A stretch of 64,000 bases of DNA from Candidatus Hydrogenedentota bacterium (lineage in GTDB: Bacteria; Hydrogenedentota; Hydrogenedentia; Hydrogenedentales; SLHB01). Each line of letters begins with the position of its first letter. Positions within the stretch are counted from its first letter, which is position 1. The stretch covers positions 199,973 to 263,972 of the forward strand of contig JAKPDK010000167.1 in the NCBI GenBank assembly GCA_029552745.1, written 5' to 3'. Both the position numbers and the translations under genes were made by a program. The notes below the pieces were generated by a model. The model saw nothing but the letters and a program-made list of their open reading frames with translations. It ran no database searches and had not been told where the DNA came from. Below, one piece after another: positions 26,193 through 36,169 of the stretch.

Positions 26193-28463
26193 TCATCTCT
26201 TCTCTTTGGCTTTGATAAGATTTAGGGCGCAGCCGGCTTTGAACCACTCAATTTGGGTCTCATTGTAACTGTGATTCGCCGGGAAAGAATCCTCCGTTCC
26301 ATCCGCATGATGCAGGACAATAGTGAGCGGCACACCGGGCTTGAATTCGGTCAGGCCGATTACGTCAACCAGGTCATCTTCTCGGACTTTTTCGTAATCA
26401 TTTGGATTGGCAAAGGTCAACGCCAGCATGCCTTGCTTTTTCAGATTGGTTTCGTGAATTCGAGCAAACGACTTCGCCAGGATTACCCGAACGCCCAGGT
26501 ATCTCGGCTCCATAGCAGCATGTTCCCTCGAGGAACCTTCTCCGTAGTTTTCATCCCCGACAACAATGCTACCCAAACCCCGTGCTTTGATTTCTCTCTG
26601 GACATTCGGTACTTTATCATAATTTCCTGTAAACGGATTTTTTACCTTATTCGTTTCGTTGTTAAATGCATTTACAGCGCCGATAAAACAGTTGTTGGAA
26701 ATGTTGTCCAAATGCCCCCGGTAGCGCAACCACGGTCCCGCCGGGGAGATGTGGTCGGTTGTGCATTTTCCCTTGACCTTTAGCAGCAACCGCAGTCCAA
26801 AGAGGTCAGTACCTTCCCAGGCAGGGAATTCGGGCAACAATTGGAGCCGGTCCGAATCGGGTTTTACAATCACTTCCACCTGGCTGCCGTCGGCTGCGGG
26901 TGGAACGTACCCCGGGTCATCCACCGTGAACCCATTGCGAGGCAACTCCTCACCTTGGGGCGGGTCAAGACGCACGGGTTTACCTTCTTCGTTGATAAGC
27001 GTGTCCGACAGCGGGTTAAACCGCAGGTCTCCAGACAAAACCAACGCCGTGACCATCTCAGGTGACGTTACGAAGGCATGCGTTCGCGGATTGCCATCGT
27101 TGCGCTTGGCAAAATTACGGTTATACGAGGTCACGATAGAGTTCTCCGGTTGGTCCCCCGTGCGGTGACGGTCCCACTGACCGATGCAGGGGCCGCAGGC
27201 GTTGGCAAGGACGATACCGCCGATCGCCTCAAAGTCTCGGAGTATGCCATCGCGCTCCAACGTACACCGGATCTGTTCGGACCCTGGCGTAATGACAAAC
27301 TGGGTCTTGGCGCGAAGATTTTTTTCTTTTGCTTGACGAGCAATCGATGCTGCCCGCGTCATATCTTCATACGACGAATTCGTACACGACCCGATCAGCC
27401 CGACCTCAAATTGGGCAGGCCAGTTGTTTTGTTCGACGGCCTTCTTAAACTCCTCAATAGGCCAAGCCAAATCCGGGGAAAACGGACCGTTGATGTGCGG
27501 GGTAAGTTTTGACAGATCAATCGTTATCACTTGGTCATAATAGCCTTTCGGATTTTCGTAGACTTCCGGATCAGGACGCAAATACTCACGAATTGCCGCT
27601 GCGGCAGCCGCCACTTCGGCGCGCCCCGTCGCCTCCAAATAGCGCTCCATGGAATCATCAAATGCGAACAGGGAGCTCGTAGCCCCCACTTCCGCGCCCA
27701 TATTGCATATCGTCCCTTTTCCCGTGCATGAGATTTTTTCCGCACCCGGACCGAAATATTCAATGATATAACCCGTGCCGCCTTTCACAGAAAGAATCCC
27801 GGCAACTTTTAAGATCACGTCTTTCGGGGACGTCCATCCCTGCAACTCGCCGACGAGCTGGATACCTATTATTTTGGGAAACTTCAGCTCCCAACCCATA
27901 CCCGCCATCACATCCACGGCATCCGCACCGCCTACGCCAACGGCGAGCATCCCCAATCCCCCTGCGTTGGGCGTGTGGGAATCCGTTCCGATCATCATAC
28001 CGCCCGGAAATGCATAGTTTTCTAACACCACCTGATGGATGATTCCCGCGCCGGGCTTCCAAAAACCTATGCCATATTTCTGCGACACACTCGACAAAAA
28101 ATCATACACTTCGCGATTCGTATCGAGCGCCGCCGCAAGGTCTTCTTTTGCGCCCGTTTTCGCCAAAATAAGATGATCACAATGCACGGTACTCGGTACG
28201 GCGGTCTTCGTTTTGCCCGCTTGCATGAATTGCAACAAAGCCATCTGCGCCGTCGCATCCTGCATGGCAACCCGGTCCGGCGCAAACTCCACATAGTCCA
28301 CACCGCGCGCATACGGCAACGGAGGAACAGCCGATTCATACAAATGAGCGTACAGTATCTTCTCCGTCAACGTCAGCGCGCGCTTAAAATTAGAGCGTGC
28401 TTTGTCAACACGACTCGGCAATTCCGCATAGACCCGCTGAATCAAATCAAGATCAAACAACAT
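26193..28463 (-). CDS. acn: Aconitate hydratase
   Basis: Aconitase isomerises citrate to isocitrate in the TCA cycle with a 4Fe-4S cluster. The 756-aa protein carries the three cluster cysteines in GSCTNSS and NACGPCIG, the substrate-binding [11 protein letters not shown], and the C-terminal swivel domain with [15 protein letters not shown]. The layout follows the mitochondrial-type aconitases rather than AcnB. ATG 28463 is chosen because AGGTGG lies a short distance upstream and it gives the family N-terminus; the frame is open 16 codons further. No operon partner is seen. Confidence 0.95.
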   Translation of the reverse strand: MLFDLDLIQRVYAELPSRVDKARSNFKRALTLTEKILYAHLYESAVPPLPYARGVDYVEFAPDRVAMQDATAQMALLQFMQAGKTKTAVPSTVHCDHLILAKTGAKEDLAAALDTNREVYDFLSSVSQKYGIGFWKPGAGIIHQVVLENYAFPGGMMIGTDSHTPNAGGLGMLAVGVGGADAVDVMAGMGWELKFPKIIGIQLVGELQGWTSPKDVILKVAGILSVKGGTGYIIEYFGPGAEKISCTGKGTICNMGAEVGATSSLFAFDDSMERYLEATGRAEVAAAAAAIREYLRPDPEVYENPKGYYDQVITIDLSKLTPHINGPFSPDLAWPIEEFKKAVEQNNWPAQFEVGLIGSCTNSSYEDMTRAASIARQAKEKNLRAKTQFVITPGSEQIRCTLERDGILRDFEAIGGIVLANACGPCIGQWDRHRTGDQPENSIVTSYNRNFAKRNDGNPRTHAFVTSPEMVTALVLSGDLRFNPLSDTLINEEGKPVRLDPPQGEELPRNGFTVDDPGYVPPAADGSQVEVIVKPDSDRLQLLPEFPAWEGTDLFGLRLLLKVKGKCTTDHISPAGPWLRYRGHLDNISNNCFIGAVNAFNNETNKVKNPFTGNYDKVPNVQREIKARGLGSIVVGDENYGEGSSREHAAMEPRYLGVRVILAKSFARIHETNLKKQGMLALTFANPNDYEKVREDDLVDVIGLTEFKPGVPLTIVLHHADGTEDSFPANHSYNETQIEWFKAGCALNLIKAKEKR

Positions 28464-28639
28464 GGCACTACCCACCTTTCTTGAAAAGGCAAAATCCTCA
28501 GAAAACGCCATCCACCTATGTCGCCACTCTTTATTCTATACCCATACGATCTTAGGCAACAACTACTCCCAAAACTAACCGCACACCACCCCCAAATCAT
28601 TCCTAAAACACCACACAAGACAAATACCTCTTGCACACG

Positions 28640-28870
28640 CTTCAGCCCCCCTGTATCCCCCCAGCACGCTGGGGGACTAAGGGGACATAGTTTTTTCGCA
28701 TAAGCCCACAAACGTTTGGCACTCTCACCGTACCCCCTGGCTGTCAGTGCGAGGAGCGACTCTTCGACGCGACGAAGCAATCCCCTCAACCGCGCAGCGC
28801 AAGAGGACAAAGGTCAGAGTTCTCCCCGAACCCACTAGGAGATTGCCACGTTGCCCCTTGCAGTTTGTTT
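28640..28870. repeat. Repeat island C
   Basis: It lies between the divergent aconitase gene and the small-protein locus. It holds a CCCCCAGCACGCTGGGGG palindrome (about 28657-28674) and then CATAAGCCC and TTTGGCACT, weakly like the edge of islands B and H. A GTCAGTGCGAGGAG unit from 28743 follows, truncated on its right near 28860. The rest of the interval from 28464 to 29004 shows no gene that I can support. Confidence 0.75.
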
Positions 28871-29004
28871 TTTCGACGACCTCGCCTATAGATAGAAACA
28901 GGAGAAAAAGATTGCAGAAACCCGAACAAAGGAGTATGCTTCCCACAGATAATGTAGAATATTTCGAAAACCGCCCTTCGTGCGGCAAACCAGGAGTCAT
29001 CACT

Positions 29005-29130
29005 ATGGAAAAAATCAATCCCCAGCCGGAACCCCCAATATATTTCGACCTCGGCGCGTGGATCAGGTTCATTTTCGATTGGATCATCTGGTTCCTCCAA
29101 AGCCTCTTTAACTTCCCCACGCGCGGGTAG
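29005..29130 (+). CDS. Small 41-aa protein with PQPEPP motif and one hydrophobic helix
   Basis: An ATG with CAGGAG 8 nt upstream opens a 41-codon frame. The protein starts MEKINPQPEPPIYFDLGAW and continues with an aromatic, amphipathic-to-membrane helix ending LQSLFNFPTRG. The Pro-rich start and Trp/Phe-rich helix suggest a peptide sitting at the inner membrane. It is 208 nt upstream of another small membrane protein. I cannot assign a function; the clean ribosome-binding site and non-repeat composition are the reasons for calling it a gene. Confidence 0.5.
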   Translation: MEKINPQPEPPIYFDLGAWIRFIFDWIIWFLQSLFNFPTRG

Positions 29131-29300
29131 TCGACAAAGAGCATACAACTCCAATACATCCTGACCTTTGAGGGTGGGAGCGCGGATTTTGTTTCCTGCC
29201 AGATGCGGAGACATTGTCAGCGGCAAGCCCTCCAGGCATAAACCGGTATTCCCCTTTTCGACTCCGCGTTCAAAATAATCAGCTGTGCTGACACCAGGGG

Positions 29301-29329
29301 TTGTCGAACCGACGGTCCTTTGCTAGAAT
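29301..29329 (+). promoter_or_regulatory. Sigma70-type promoter with extended -10, giving a nearly leaderless mRNA
   Basis: TTGTCG (29301-29306), a 17-nt spacer and TGC-TAGAAT (the -10 hexamer at 29324-29329) form a strong promoter. The start codon at 29339 is only 9 nt below the -10 box, so transcription would begin within about 3 nt of the ATG. Confidence 0.6.
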
Positions 29330-29338
29330 GGTGTTGCT

Positions 29339-29548
29339 ATGTCATACACCTACACTTCACCGGGCACGCGAAACTCTTTCTGCTGTATACCTTCTCCGGC
29401 GTACATTGACCCGGGTGCCGGCAGCATGATTTTCCAAATGCTCATCGTCGGAGCATTAGGCTCGTTATACTTCCTAAAAACTTTCTGGGGACGTCTACTT
29501 GCTTTTTTCACACGCCCTCGCAAAAAGGGCCGCACCGACGATGAATGA
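29339..29548 (+). CDS. Small membrane protein with YIDPGAGS motif
   Basis: The 69-aa protein has the core AYIDPGAGSMIFQMLIVGAL followed by a basic tail (FFTRPRKKGRTDDE). I recognise the pattern YIDPGxGS plus one or two helices from small proteins found beside methyltransferase and membrane sulfatase genes, as here. It should be an inner-membrane protein with its basic tail in the cytoplasm. No ribosome-binding site is visible, which agrees with the promoter placed just upstream. Its stop lies 8 nt inside the methyltransferase gene, so translation is probably coupled. Molecular function is unknown. Confidence 0.75.
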   Translation: MSYTYTSPGTRNSFCCIPSPAYIDPGAGSMIFQMLIVGALGSLYFLKTFWGRLLAFFTRPRKKGRTDDE

Positions 29549-30953
29549 GTCGAATCGAGGGGGAATCGTCGAGGGGGCGTCTTTTCGGGATCCGAGCGGC
29601 TTTGTTTTTCGTAACGCGGACGGACGACTGTTGCGCCAGGTGAATCGCTGTTACGAGCCGCACTACCGGGCGTTGATAGAAAGTGGACTCTACGACGAGC
29701 TTGTGTCGGAAGGCTTTCTTGTGCCACATGAAGAAGTAGATCTGGCGTTGCGTCAAACGGATGATGCAGCCACCGTATTAGCCCCTGCAGAAATTCCCTT
29801 CATCTCGTATCCCTATGAATGGGGCTTCGAACAGTTCAGGGCGGCGGCAGTGTTGACGTTAGAAATACAACGACGGGCGTTATCTCGTGGAATGACATTG
29901 AAAGACGCCAGCGCGTACAACGTCCAGTTTGAGGGGACGAAACCGCGATTTATCGATACCTTGTCTTTTGAGATTCACACTCCGGGGCAGCCCTGGAAAG
30001 CATATTACCAGTTTTGCAAACATTTCCTTGCGCCGCTCTCTATGATGGCTTATGTGGACCCACGCCTGAACGATTTGCTGCGCACGAACATTGACGGTAT
30101 TCCCCTGGATTTGGCGGTGCATTTGTTACCGAGTTGGACAAGGTTCAAACCGGGTTTACTGCTTCACCTCTTCGCTCACGCCCGCGCACAATATCGTTAC
30201 GAAAAACGTCTTGTTTCGGATCACGATTTGTCAACTCAAACCGTCAACCGCCAGGTTCGTCCAACAGGCTTGATAGGGCTTGTGGAGAGCCTGCTCAACA
30301 CCATTCGAAGACTACCCGCACCGGTATCTTCCAGCCATTGGCTCTCTTACTACGAAACCGATGCGTATGAAGAGTCAGCACGCCAAGAAAAAGAGCGCTT
30401 TATTCGGGACGTTTTGCATACGGTTTCCCCAAAAATGGTCTGGGATCTCGGCGCGAACACAGGTGTTTACAGTCGTATTGCGGCAGATTACGGCGCTTAT
30501 GTGGTCTCAATGGATGCCGATTGGGCGTGTGTGGAACAAAATTATCAAACTTGCCGCGCGCAACAGCGTGACAATGTCCTGCCGTTACGCATGGACTTGA
30601 CAAACCCCAGCCCAGCGTTGGGTTGGGAGGCAAAGGAACGGGCGTCGCTGATGGCAAGAGGGCCTGCGGATATGGCGCTCGCATTAGCCTTGCTTCACCA
30701 TCTTGTGATCGGCAACAACCTGCAGTTGGAACAGGTTGCCTCGTTTCTGAAGTCGATCGCCCGCGACGTCATAGTGGAATTTGTTTCCGACGAGGACCCG
30801 CAGGTAAGACGATTATTAACAAAACGATTAGAGACACGTCCTGACTATACACGAGAGAACTTCGAAACTGCGTTTCACCGACATTTTGAGTTCAGCCGCG
30901 TGCAGCACCTTCCCACCCATACCCGCATGTTGTACTGGATGCGAGGAAAATGA
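29541..30953 (+). CDS. Class I SAM-dependent methyltransferase with N-terminal NoeA-like region
   Basis: The 470-aa protein starts at ATG 29541, overlapping the previous stop; a longer frame would bury the small gene. Residues 1-260 carry conserved patches such as LKDASAYNVQF and RFIDTLSFE, found in proteins related to nodulation protein NoeA. Residues 290-470 form a Rossmann methyltransferase with motif I WDLGANTGVYSRIA, acidic VSMDAD after strand 2, and LALALLHHL near strand 4. The acceptor is unknown; linkage to a sulfatase-fold enzyme suggests a cell-surface glycan or lipid head group. The next gene begins 3 nt after its stop. Confidence 0.78.
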   Translation: MNESNRGGIVEGASFRDPSGFVFRNADGRLLRQVNRCYEPHYRALIESGLYDELVSEGFLVPHEEVDLALRQTDDAATVLAPAEIPFISYPYEWGFEQFRAAAVLTLEIQRRALSRGMTLKDASAYNVQFEGTKPRFIDTLSFEIHTPGQPWKAYYQFCKHFLAPLSMMAYVDPRLNDLLRTNIDGIPLDLAVHLLPSWTRFKPGLLLHLFAHARAQYRYEKRLVSDHDLSTQTVNRQVRPTGLIGLVESLLNTIRRLPAPVSSSHWLSYYETDAYEESARQEKERFIRDVLHTVSPKMVWDLGANTGVYSRIAADYGAYVVSMDADWACVEQNYQTCRAQQRDNVLPLRMDLTNPSPALGWEAKERASLMARGPADMALALALLHHLVIGNNLQLEQVASFLKSIARDVIVEFVSDEDPQVRRLLTKRLETRPDYTRENFETAFHRHFEFSRVQHLPTHTRMLYWMRGK

Positions 30954-30956
30954 ACG

Positions 30957-32474
30957 ATGTGGTCCGGGTTTTTCCAAAAAATCGCACGCATTCCGTTACA
31001 TCCCTTTTTGTTTGCCGCCTACCCCATCCTAGCCCTCTACGCACAAAACGTAGCCGATGTCAGCACTCTCGAACTGCTCCGCCCGCTGCCAGCCGCTTTT
31101 TTGTTGACAGGTATTCTATGGTTTTTCTTGTATTTGATTTTTCGAAGTTGGGATAGAGCGGCAACCGCGACTTCGCTGTTAGTCCTTGCCTTTTTCCCTC
31201 TGTGGGGAACCGTCGTCAAGAACGCGTTGGTTTGGTTGAGCGACACAACCACGTTGAAAATCCGCTATCTCTTCCTTCTTTATTGCGGGATAGTCACTCT
31301 TTTCTTGTACATGACTGCTTGGCGTTCGACAAAGTCGGAACGATTAACGCGGTTAGGCAACGGCGTGTCGTTTCTGTTGATTTTTCTGGCACTCACACAG
31401 ACCGGCGTCAACCTGGTGCGCTGCGGGTATTTGCGCTCCCCCAAAAAAACCGAAACACCTGTCTTTGTTCAGCCCACGAACATTACCCCTAATAAAGACT
31501 ATCCCGATATCTATTTCATTGTCTTGGATGCCTATGCACGTGCCGACATGCTGGAACAGTATTACGGGATTAACAACGAGCCTTTCTTAAATGCCCTGCG
31601 GGAAAGAGGTTTCTTTATTGCAAACCAATCCCATACCATTTACACCGATACAATTCTCTCGCTGCCTGCCTGTTTGAACATGGATTACATCGAGAACATC
31701 TTTCAAGACAACCAAATCAAACGCAACGAGATAGAAGCCCTGTGCCAAGTGGGAAAAGTCCATCATCTGTTAAAAGAACAGGGATACCTCTTGGCCGGAT
31801 TCGACAGCGAGTTCCGATTCTCGCAGCCTGGTGAGGTGTTTGACCGAGTGATGAGGTTTCAGAAACCGTGGTGGGTCCCCACTGAGTTCGAGAATCTCCT
31901 GTTGGATTTCACGCCACTCTTGCGTGTCTTACGTTATGCCGGCGTGGATTTCAGCCACGAAATGTGGCGGCGTCATATCCTCTACATGTTGGAACATCTC
32001 CACGTGCCCGCATCCGAATCGCCGGAACGTCCCGTGTTTGTTCAAGCACACATTGTGGCTCCCCACGCGCCCTTTGTCTTTCGTTCCGACGGGACAGCAA
32101 GGGAACCGTCCGGAACTTTCACGCTGAATCCCAGCGCCGACCCGGGACAATCCCTGGAACTGTACGTGAGACTCTATGCAGAACAAGTCCTTGGCTTGAA
32201 CAGCCATGTTCTTCCCGCCATCGATCGCATTCTTGCCTTACCCAACCGTCGTGCGATCATTGCGTTGGTATCCGATCACGGCGGACCGAAGATGGATCAT
32301 CTGTACCCTCCCGGCGCTTTTTATAACTTCATCGCGTTACGCTTGCCGGGCGTGCCGCACGAGGAACTCCCTGACGACATGAACCTAGTGGATTTGTTTC
32401 CGATCGTGTTTCAAAAAGCACTTGGAATCACGGTGCCCTTGCCGAAAATACCCGCCACACGCCTGCAGAACTAA
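30957..32474 (+). CDS. Membrane-embedded sulfatase/phosphoethanolamine-transferase-like protein
   Basis: The 505-aa protein has about four N-terminal membrane helices (to residue 155) and then a soluble alkaline-phosphatase-superfamily domain outside the membrane. Metal-site marks are IYFIVLDAYARADM near the start of the domain, a candidate nucleophile Thr in YTDTILSLPACLN, and ALVSDHGG near the end. Such proteins either hydrolyse sulfate esters or transfer phospho-head groups to lipids and glycans; the choice cannot be made here. It is the last gene of the small-protein operon and its stop overlaps by 4 nt the convergent metallophosphoesterase gene. Confidence 0.78.
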   Translation: MWSGFFQKIARIPLHPFLFAAYPILALYAQNVADVSTLELLRPLPAAFLLTGILWFFLYLIFRSWDRAATATSLLVLAFFPLWGTVVKNALVWLSDTTTLKIRYLFLLYCGIVTLFLYMTAWRSTKSERLTRLGNGVSFLLIFLALTQTGVNLVRCGYLRSPKKTETPVFVQPTNITPNKDYPDIYFIVLDAYARADMLEQYYGINNEPFLNALRERGFFIANQSHTIYTDTILSLPACLNMDYIENIFQDNQIKRNEIEALCQVGKVHHLLKEQGYLLAGFDSEFRFSQPGEVFDRVMRFQKPWWVPTEFENLLLDFTPLLRVLRYAGVDFSHEMWRRHILYMLEHLHVPASESPERPVFVQAHIVAPHAPFVFRSDGTAREPSGTFTLNPSADPGQSLELYVRLYAEQVLGLNSHVLPAIDRILALPNRRAIIALVSDHGGPKMDHLYPPGAFYNFIALRLPGVPHEELPDDMNLVDLFPIVFQKALGITVPLPKIPATRLQN

Positions 32475-33424
32475 GCGGTGCGTTGGAGGGTAAGGACCGC
32501 TGCTTCCGGCGGACAGTTATACCGAACAGGCAGTTCCGTCGTGCCTAGGCCTGCTGTCGTATATCCCATCATGTCTCCGACACACCAAAGGCCTCGACAA
32601 ATGGCACGTGGCGCACGACAGTTGTAATGAAAGGCGCCTATATACGGAAAACAAATCTGACCAGCGTGGGTATGGCCGCACAGGTAGAGCTTCACGCCAT
32701 AGGCTGCGGCTTCTTTTGCCATATCGGGCGAATGAGCGAGCAAAATTGCCACTTCCTCATCAGGGACGCCATGCAATGCTGCGGCAATATCGGCCGTCTT
32801 GAAGAACGCCGGGTCATCAATGCCTGCGAGCCAGATACGGTCGCCATTTCGGACAATCGGCACGCGGTTGTTCAAAAGCACCTGTATTCCACAGCGTTCT
32901 AACGGTTCGATGAAAAAACTCCGGTCATGGTTGCCCAACACAGCGAAAATCCCGTCCTGAGCCCGAATATGACGTACAAGACGTTCGGCATTCCGGAACA
33001 CAGGTTCACAGGGACCCGTCTTGCCCCATAAAAAATCCCCCGTGATAACACAGACATCACATGGCACCGAAGCCAATAAACGCGCCGCAGCATCTGACAA
33101 CCCCAACGTAGTCGAAAAATGCAGGTCAGAAATATGCAGTAATTTGTACCCCTCAAAAGAAACCGGAAGATCCGCTATCGGTACTGCCAACTCCCGTAAC
33201 ACCGGATGCGCCGCATTCTCGCGTCCCCGTTGGAGTAACCCCGCCGCCCATAACACGCCCCTTAACACCCGAGCAAAAAACGTCTCCTCTTCAAAAGTGC
33301 CCCCCGCCTTCTTCCGCGCATAAATCGCATCCCGTTTCTGTTCCTGAACGACCCGACGTCGGCGCAGTTCCTCGCGTCGCTTCTCAAGAAGGCTGTCCGT
33401 ATCTTTTTCTGTCTTTGGACTCAT
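32471..33424 (-). CDS. Metallophosphoesterase, YkuE/LpxG-like
   Basis: The 317-aa protein opens with a charged coiled-coil-like stretch (EKRREELRRRRVVQEQKR), a short hydrophobic segment (about 55-65), and a calcineurin-type phosphoesterase domain. Metal ligands are visible in ISDLHFS, TGDFLWG, LGNHDRS and LCGHTHAGQ. Relatives include YkuE-type membrane phosphoesterases and the lipid A enzyme LpxG; whether it acts on UDP-diacylglucosamine or another ester is open. It converges on the sulfatase gene with a 4-nt overlap. The 223-nt gap upstream shows no gene I can support. Confidence 0.82.
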   Translation of the reverse strand: MSPKTEKDTDSLLEKRREELRRRRVVQEQKRDAIYARKKAGGTFEEETFFARVLRGVLWAAGLLQRGRENAAHPVLRELAVPIADLPVSFEGYKLLHISDLHFSTTLGLSDAAARLLASVPCDVCVITGDFLWGKTGPCEPVFRNAERLVRHIRAQDGIFAVLGNHDRSFFIEPLERCGIQVLLNNRVPIVRNGDRIWLAGIDDPAFFKTADIAAALHGVPDEEVAILLAHSPDMAKEAAAYGVKLYLCGHTHAGQICFPYIGAFHYNCRAPRAICRGLWCVGDMMGYTTAGLGTTELPVRYNCPPEAAVLTLQRTA

Positions 33425-33647
33425 GCGGACAACGATAGTAAGCCGTAACTAGTCTGAGTTCAACAGACAAGCCCTTTTCAGCTAGTCTGTTCTGAATGTC
33501 TCCCAAGCGTCCGTATCGCGTAGAGCAGGATTGGCACGACGGAAAAGCCCCCCGGAAAACCGGAAAAGATCGTATCCTCATCCTACGCTTCATTCTTCAT
33601 ACTGCACAGCTCAAAGGATCGTTTTGTTGTGTCGCCGTTCTGTCCCA

Positions 33648-35114
33648 TTACCATAGATCGGACGGGCTTTTTGCACCGGGACGATAAGGAACCCGCTCGG
33701 GTTTCTGAAAATCCTTGTCCATGATGTACGGTAAACGGAATACACGACGCCCTGTCTTGTCGCAAAAATACAAACGGGACTCGCTGGGCCTACGCGCATG
33801 GCCATCCGCCCAAAACGCGTAAAACTCCGTGTGGGCGCTCACGGGGCGTCGGCAATAGGTGTGATTGAAAATACTACCGCGCGTGACTTGGCGACGTTTT
33901 CGCCACGTCATGCCTTCATCTCGACTAATCCACACGGCAACCTCACCCCCGGGATTATAAGGTTGCGGTCCTGGTTCGGTCGGCCCAATCACGCGCCAAG
34001 TACCGTCCTTCTCTATGTACAAACTGCCCATATCGTAATTGCTATCGGAGGTTGTTACTTTCGAAAACACCCAACGCGCGCCTGTCCAATGGGCAACCCA
34101 CCACTCTCGCGGTCCGTGCTCAGGTCCAGGTTCCCAACTCGTAGAGACGACGTAGAGAATAACGGGGGCGTGGTGATCATCAAAGTTGATGTCGCATAGA
34201 TACACCAATTTGCCTTCGGCTTCGTAGTTGCGCACAAGCGCAGGATGTTGGGGTTGGGTGACAGGCAGTTCGGCGGGCGTACCATCCGCAAGCCGCCACG
34301 TACGTCCCATGTCGTTTGACTCGATGTAATAGATGTTGGTCCGCCAGTTCAAGCCATGTCGCGCTGGATCCCCTTGAAAGGCTTTGGGGTGATAATTAAA
34401 TGCGGTGGCGATTTTTTCTCCTACCGTGTTGCTCACCTGATAATGTCCTTCATCAATCGCCGCGAGGAGAGTCCGCTCCGACCATACGACACCGTCAGCG
34501 CTCGTTTGAGAATAAAGGAACCGACCGGGATCATACGATGTGTGCAGAAAAACGAAACCTTGATCCTTGATAAACCATGGCTGCGGATAGGAAAAGTTCG
34601 TCGTGGATATCAGGTCAAACTCGTCCACTTCATACGGAGTCTTACCGCGCAAAATATAAGAAGGACGCGACTTACCATGGGAACTGACAAACACCCAAAC
34701 ATACCCCGCATCGTCCAACGAAATAACCGGGTTGTCATGAGCATCGTCTGTGTCTTTGTCTAGCAAGACGGTAGGGCGCGGTACGGTCTTTGTCCGATGG
34801 TCATAATACGAAACCATGGCAAGTAACCCACGTTCCGTGGGCTTTGTGCCGCCGTACACAAAAAACGTCTTGTTCACTTCAGGGGCATAGATAGCGAAAG
34901 GGATGTGGTTGGCACAATAGGTGCCGAGTCCCCCGCTGTATTTATATGCGTACTCGTCGCCCGTGGGCTGGTTAGAATACCAAATGCCCCGGTAGCCCGT
35001 GTCTTTCTTACAAATCAAAGGCGAACCATGCGGCTCTTCGGCACCAGCGACACGCACGCTCCACACCATGATTGCCACAACAATTCCCACCGCTATATAG
35101 ACATATACGGACAT
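33648..35114 (-). CDS. Secreted BNR_4-type beta-propeller protein
   Basis: The protein of about 488 residues has an N-terminal membrane or signal segment (VYIAVGIVVAIMVWSVRVAG) and then blades typical of PF15892 (BNR_4). Examples are the pattern HDNPVISLDDAGYVWVFVSSHG and Asp-box-like turns (SADGVVWSERT, SNDMGRTWRL, SRDEGMTWRK). This family includes polysaccharide lyases such as ulvan lyases of PL24/PL25 type and proteins with no proven activity. I start it at ATG 35114, with GGAG 9 nt upstream; GTG 35132 and ATG 35129 are in frame. A role in degrading acidic glycans is inferred. Confidence 0.7.
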   Translation of the reverse strand: MSVYVYIAVGIVVAIMVWSVRVAGAEEPHGSPLICKKDTGYRGIWYSNQPTGDEYAYKYSGGLGTYCANHIPFAIYAPEVNKTFFVYGGTKPTERGLLAMVSYYDHRTKTVPRPTVLLDKDTDDAHDNPVISLDDAGYVWVFVSSHGKSRPSYILRGKTPYEVDEFDLISTTNFSYPQPWFIKDQGFVFLHTSYDPGRFLYSQTSADGVVWSERTLLAAIDEGHYQVSNTVGEKIATAFNYHPKAFQGDPARHGLNWRTNIYYIESNDMGRTWRLADGTPAELPVTQPQHPALVRNYEAEGKLVYLCDINFDDHHAPVILYVVSTSWEPGPEHGPREWWVAHWTGARWVFSKVTTSDSNYDMGSLYIEKDGTWRVIGPTEPGPQPYNPGGEVAVWISRDEGMTWRKRRQVTRGSIFNHTYCRRPVSAHTEFYAFWADGHARRPSESRLYFCDKTGRRVFRLPYIMDKDFQKPERVPYRPGAKSPSDLW

Positions 35115-35311
35115 CGTGTAACACTCCATCACTAAGAAAACAATATTCGTGTGACACTGGATTTGAAATGTTCTTTGTTCTTGGCAATTTTAGGCGAAAA
35201 GAGGGCCTATCACAAACAAAAAAGGAGAAAATATGCCGAAAACGCCTCGTCGGCAACTCCAACCCACCGATTATGCCCTGACGAAAACGTCTAAAATCCC
35301 CTCACGTCGCC

Positions 35312-35839
35312 CTATGAAAAGAACGTTCGTGCCCCGGCTTGACTTAGAACGATATGAAACTGTCCCCACAAATTAGATTGGAGCTGAAATAGGACGGCTT
35401 GTCCTGCTACTGTACGAAATGCAGTTTTTACAGTGGGACTTTGCAACAACTGCTCGATCTGTGCCTTGTCGGGGTGGTCATTGGCAACCGCAATGTTGCC
35501 GGACGGATCAAGCGTGAGATCAATTTCCCGCGATAAGTCAATGCCATTCTCCGAGAAGATTTTTCCTACTTGTGCTACAAGAGCAGCAACATTGGCTTGC
35601 ACCTGCGGTCTGGTGTAGACATGCGAAACGGGGGTGTTTTTTGATATATTTGTAAGGGCTGCAGCGCCAGATCCCTGACCTACCCTTTCTGGGTCACGTT
35701 GCAACGAAGAGACGGAACTCCTTGGCAAAGCATGACTTACGCTTCCTCTCCCGAGCGTCTGCGGCAATGAGAGGATTTGCCGTGCCACCCGATCGGCCAA
35801 GGATAATAGACCCACACCGGTTACACCCAAGACGTTCAT
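35312..35839 (-). CDS. Orphan protein of unknown function
   Basis: I do not recognise this 175-aa protein. ATG 35839 is preferred (AGGGAG about 10 nt upstream); the frame is open 12 codons further. The N-terminal 75 residues are Ser/Arg/Gln-rich and low in structure. The second half is amphipathic and helical, with IDLTLDPSGNIAVANDHPDK followed by a helix (AQIEQLLQSPTVKTAFRTVA), a pattern that looks like a compact conserved domain. No signal peptide is certain. It stands alone, 197 nt from the BNR gene and divergent from the DUF4038-like gene. Confidence 0.5.
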   Translation of the reverse strand: MNVLGVTGVGLLSLADRVARQILSLPQTLGRGSVSHALPRSSVSSLQRDPERVGQGSGAAALTNISKNTPVSHVYTRPQVQANVAALVAQVGKIFSENGIDLSREIDLTLDPSGNIAVANDHPDKAQIEQLLQSPTVKTAFRTVAGQAVLFQLQSNLWGQFHIVLSQAGARTFFS

Positions 35840-35997
35840 TCTTTGTTTCTCCCTTTGGAGATTTTGGTTGAACACAGCGCCACATCTAAAAAGGGAGCAA
35901 TCTTCATGCCCGACAATGGTGAACTGTCAGGTGAAATGCCTGTGACTTACAACTTCGGTATTCCACGAATACAATTCTTACATGCCACACCCCCGTT

Positions 35998-36041
35998 GTC
36001 ATTGCGAGGAGTGCCGCCAGGCACGACGTGGCAATCCCCTC
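35998..36041. repeat. Repeat island D: half unit of the 140-bp palindromic repeat
   Basis: GTCATTGCGAGGAGTGCCGCC to ACGACGTGGCAATCCCCT is the left arm of the dispersed unit, without its right arm. The remaining divergent interval 35840-36205 has no supportable gene, only the promoter at 36170-36199. Confidence 0.8.
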
Positions 36042-36169
36042 CCGACCTCGGACATAACAACGTCCCATCTCTCTGAGGCTTCACTCTTGTGTTCTGGCCA
36101 TGCGGTATCCTGTAGATTCTCTTGCATAAACAACAAACAGCACCAAACCAACGGAATTCACGCCTTTCT

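Noticed and set aside
33496-33687. 63-codon plus-strand frame starting MSPKRPYRVEQDWHDGK
   Set aside because: No ribosome-binding site, it overlaps the BNR gene by 40 nt, and the second half has no protein-like pattern. It could be revisited if conserved.
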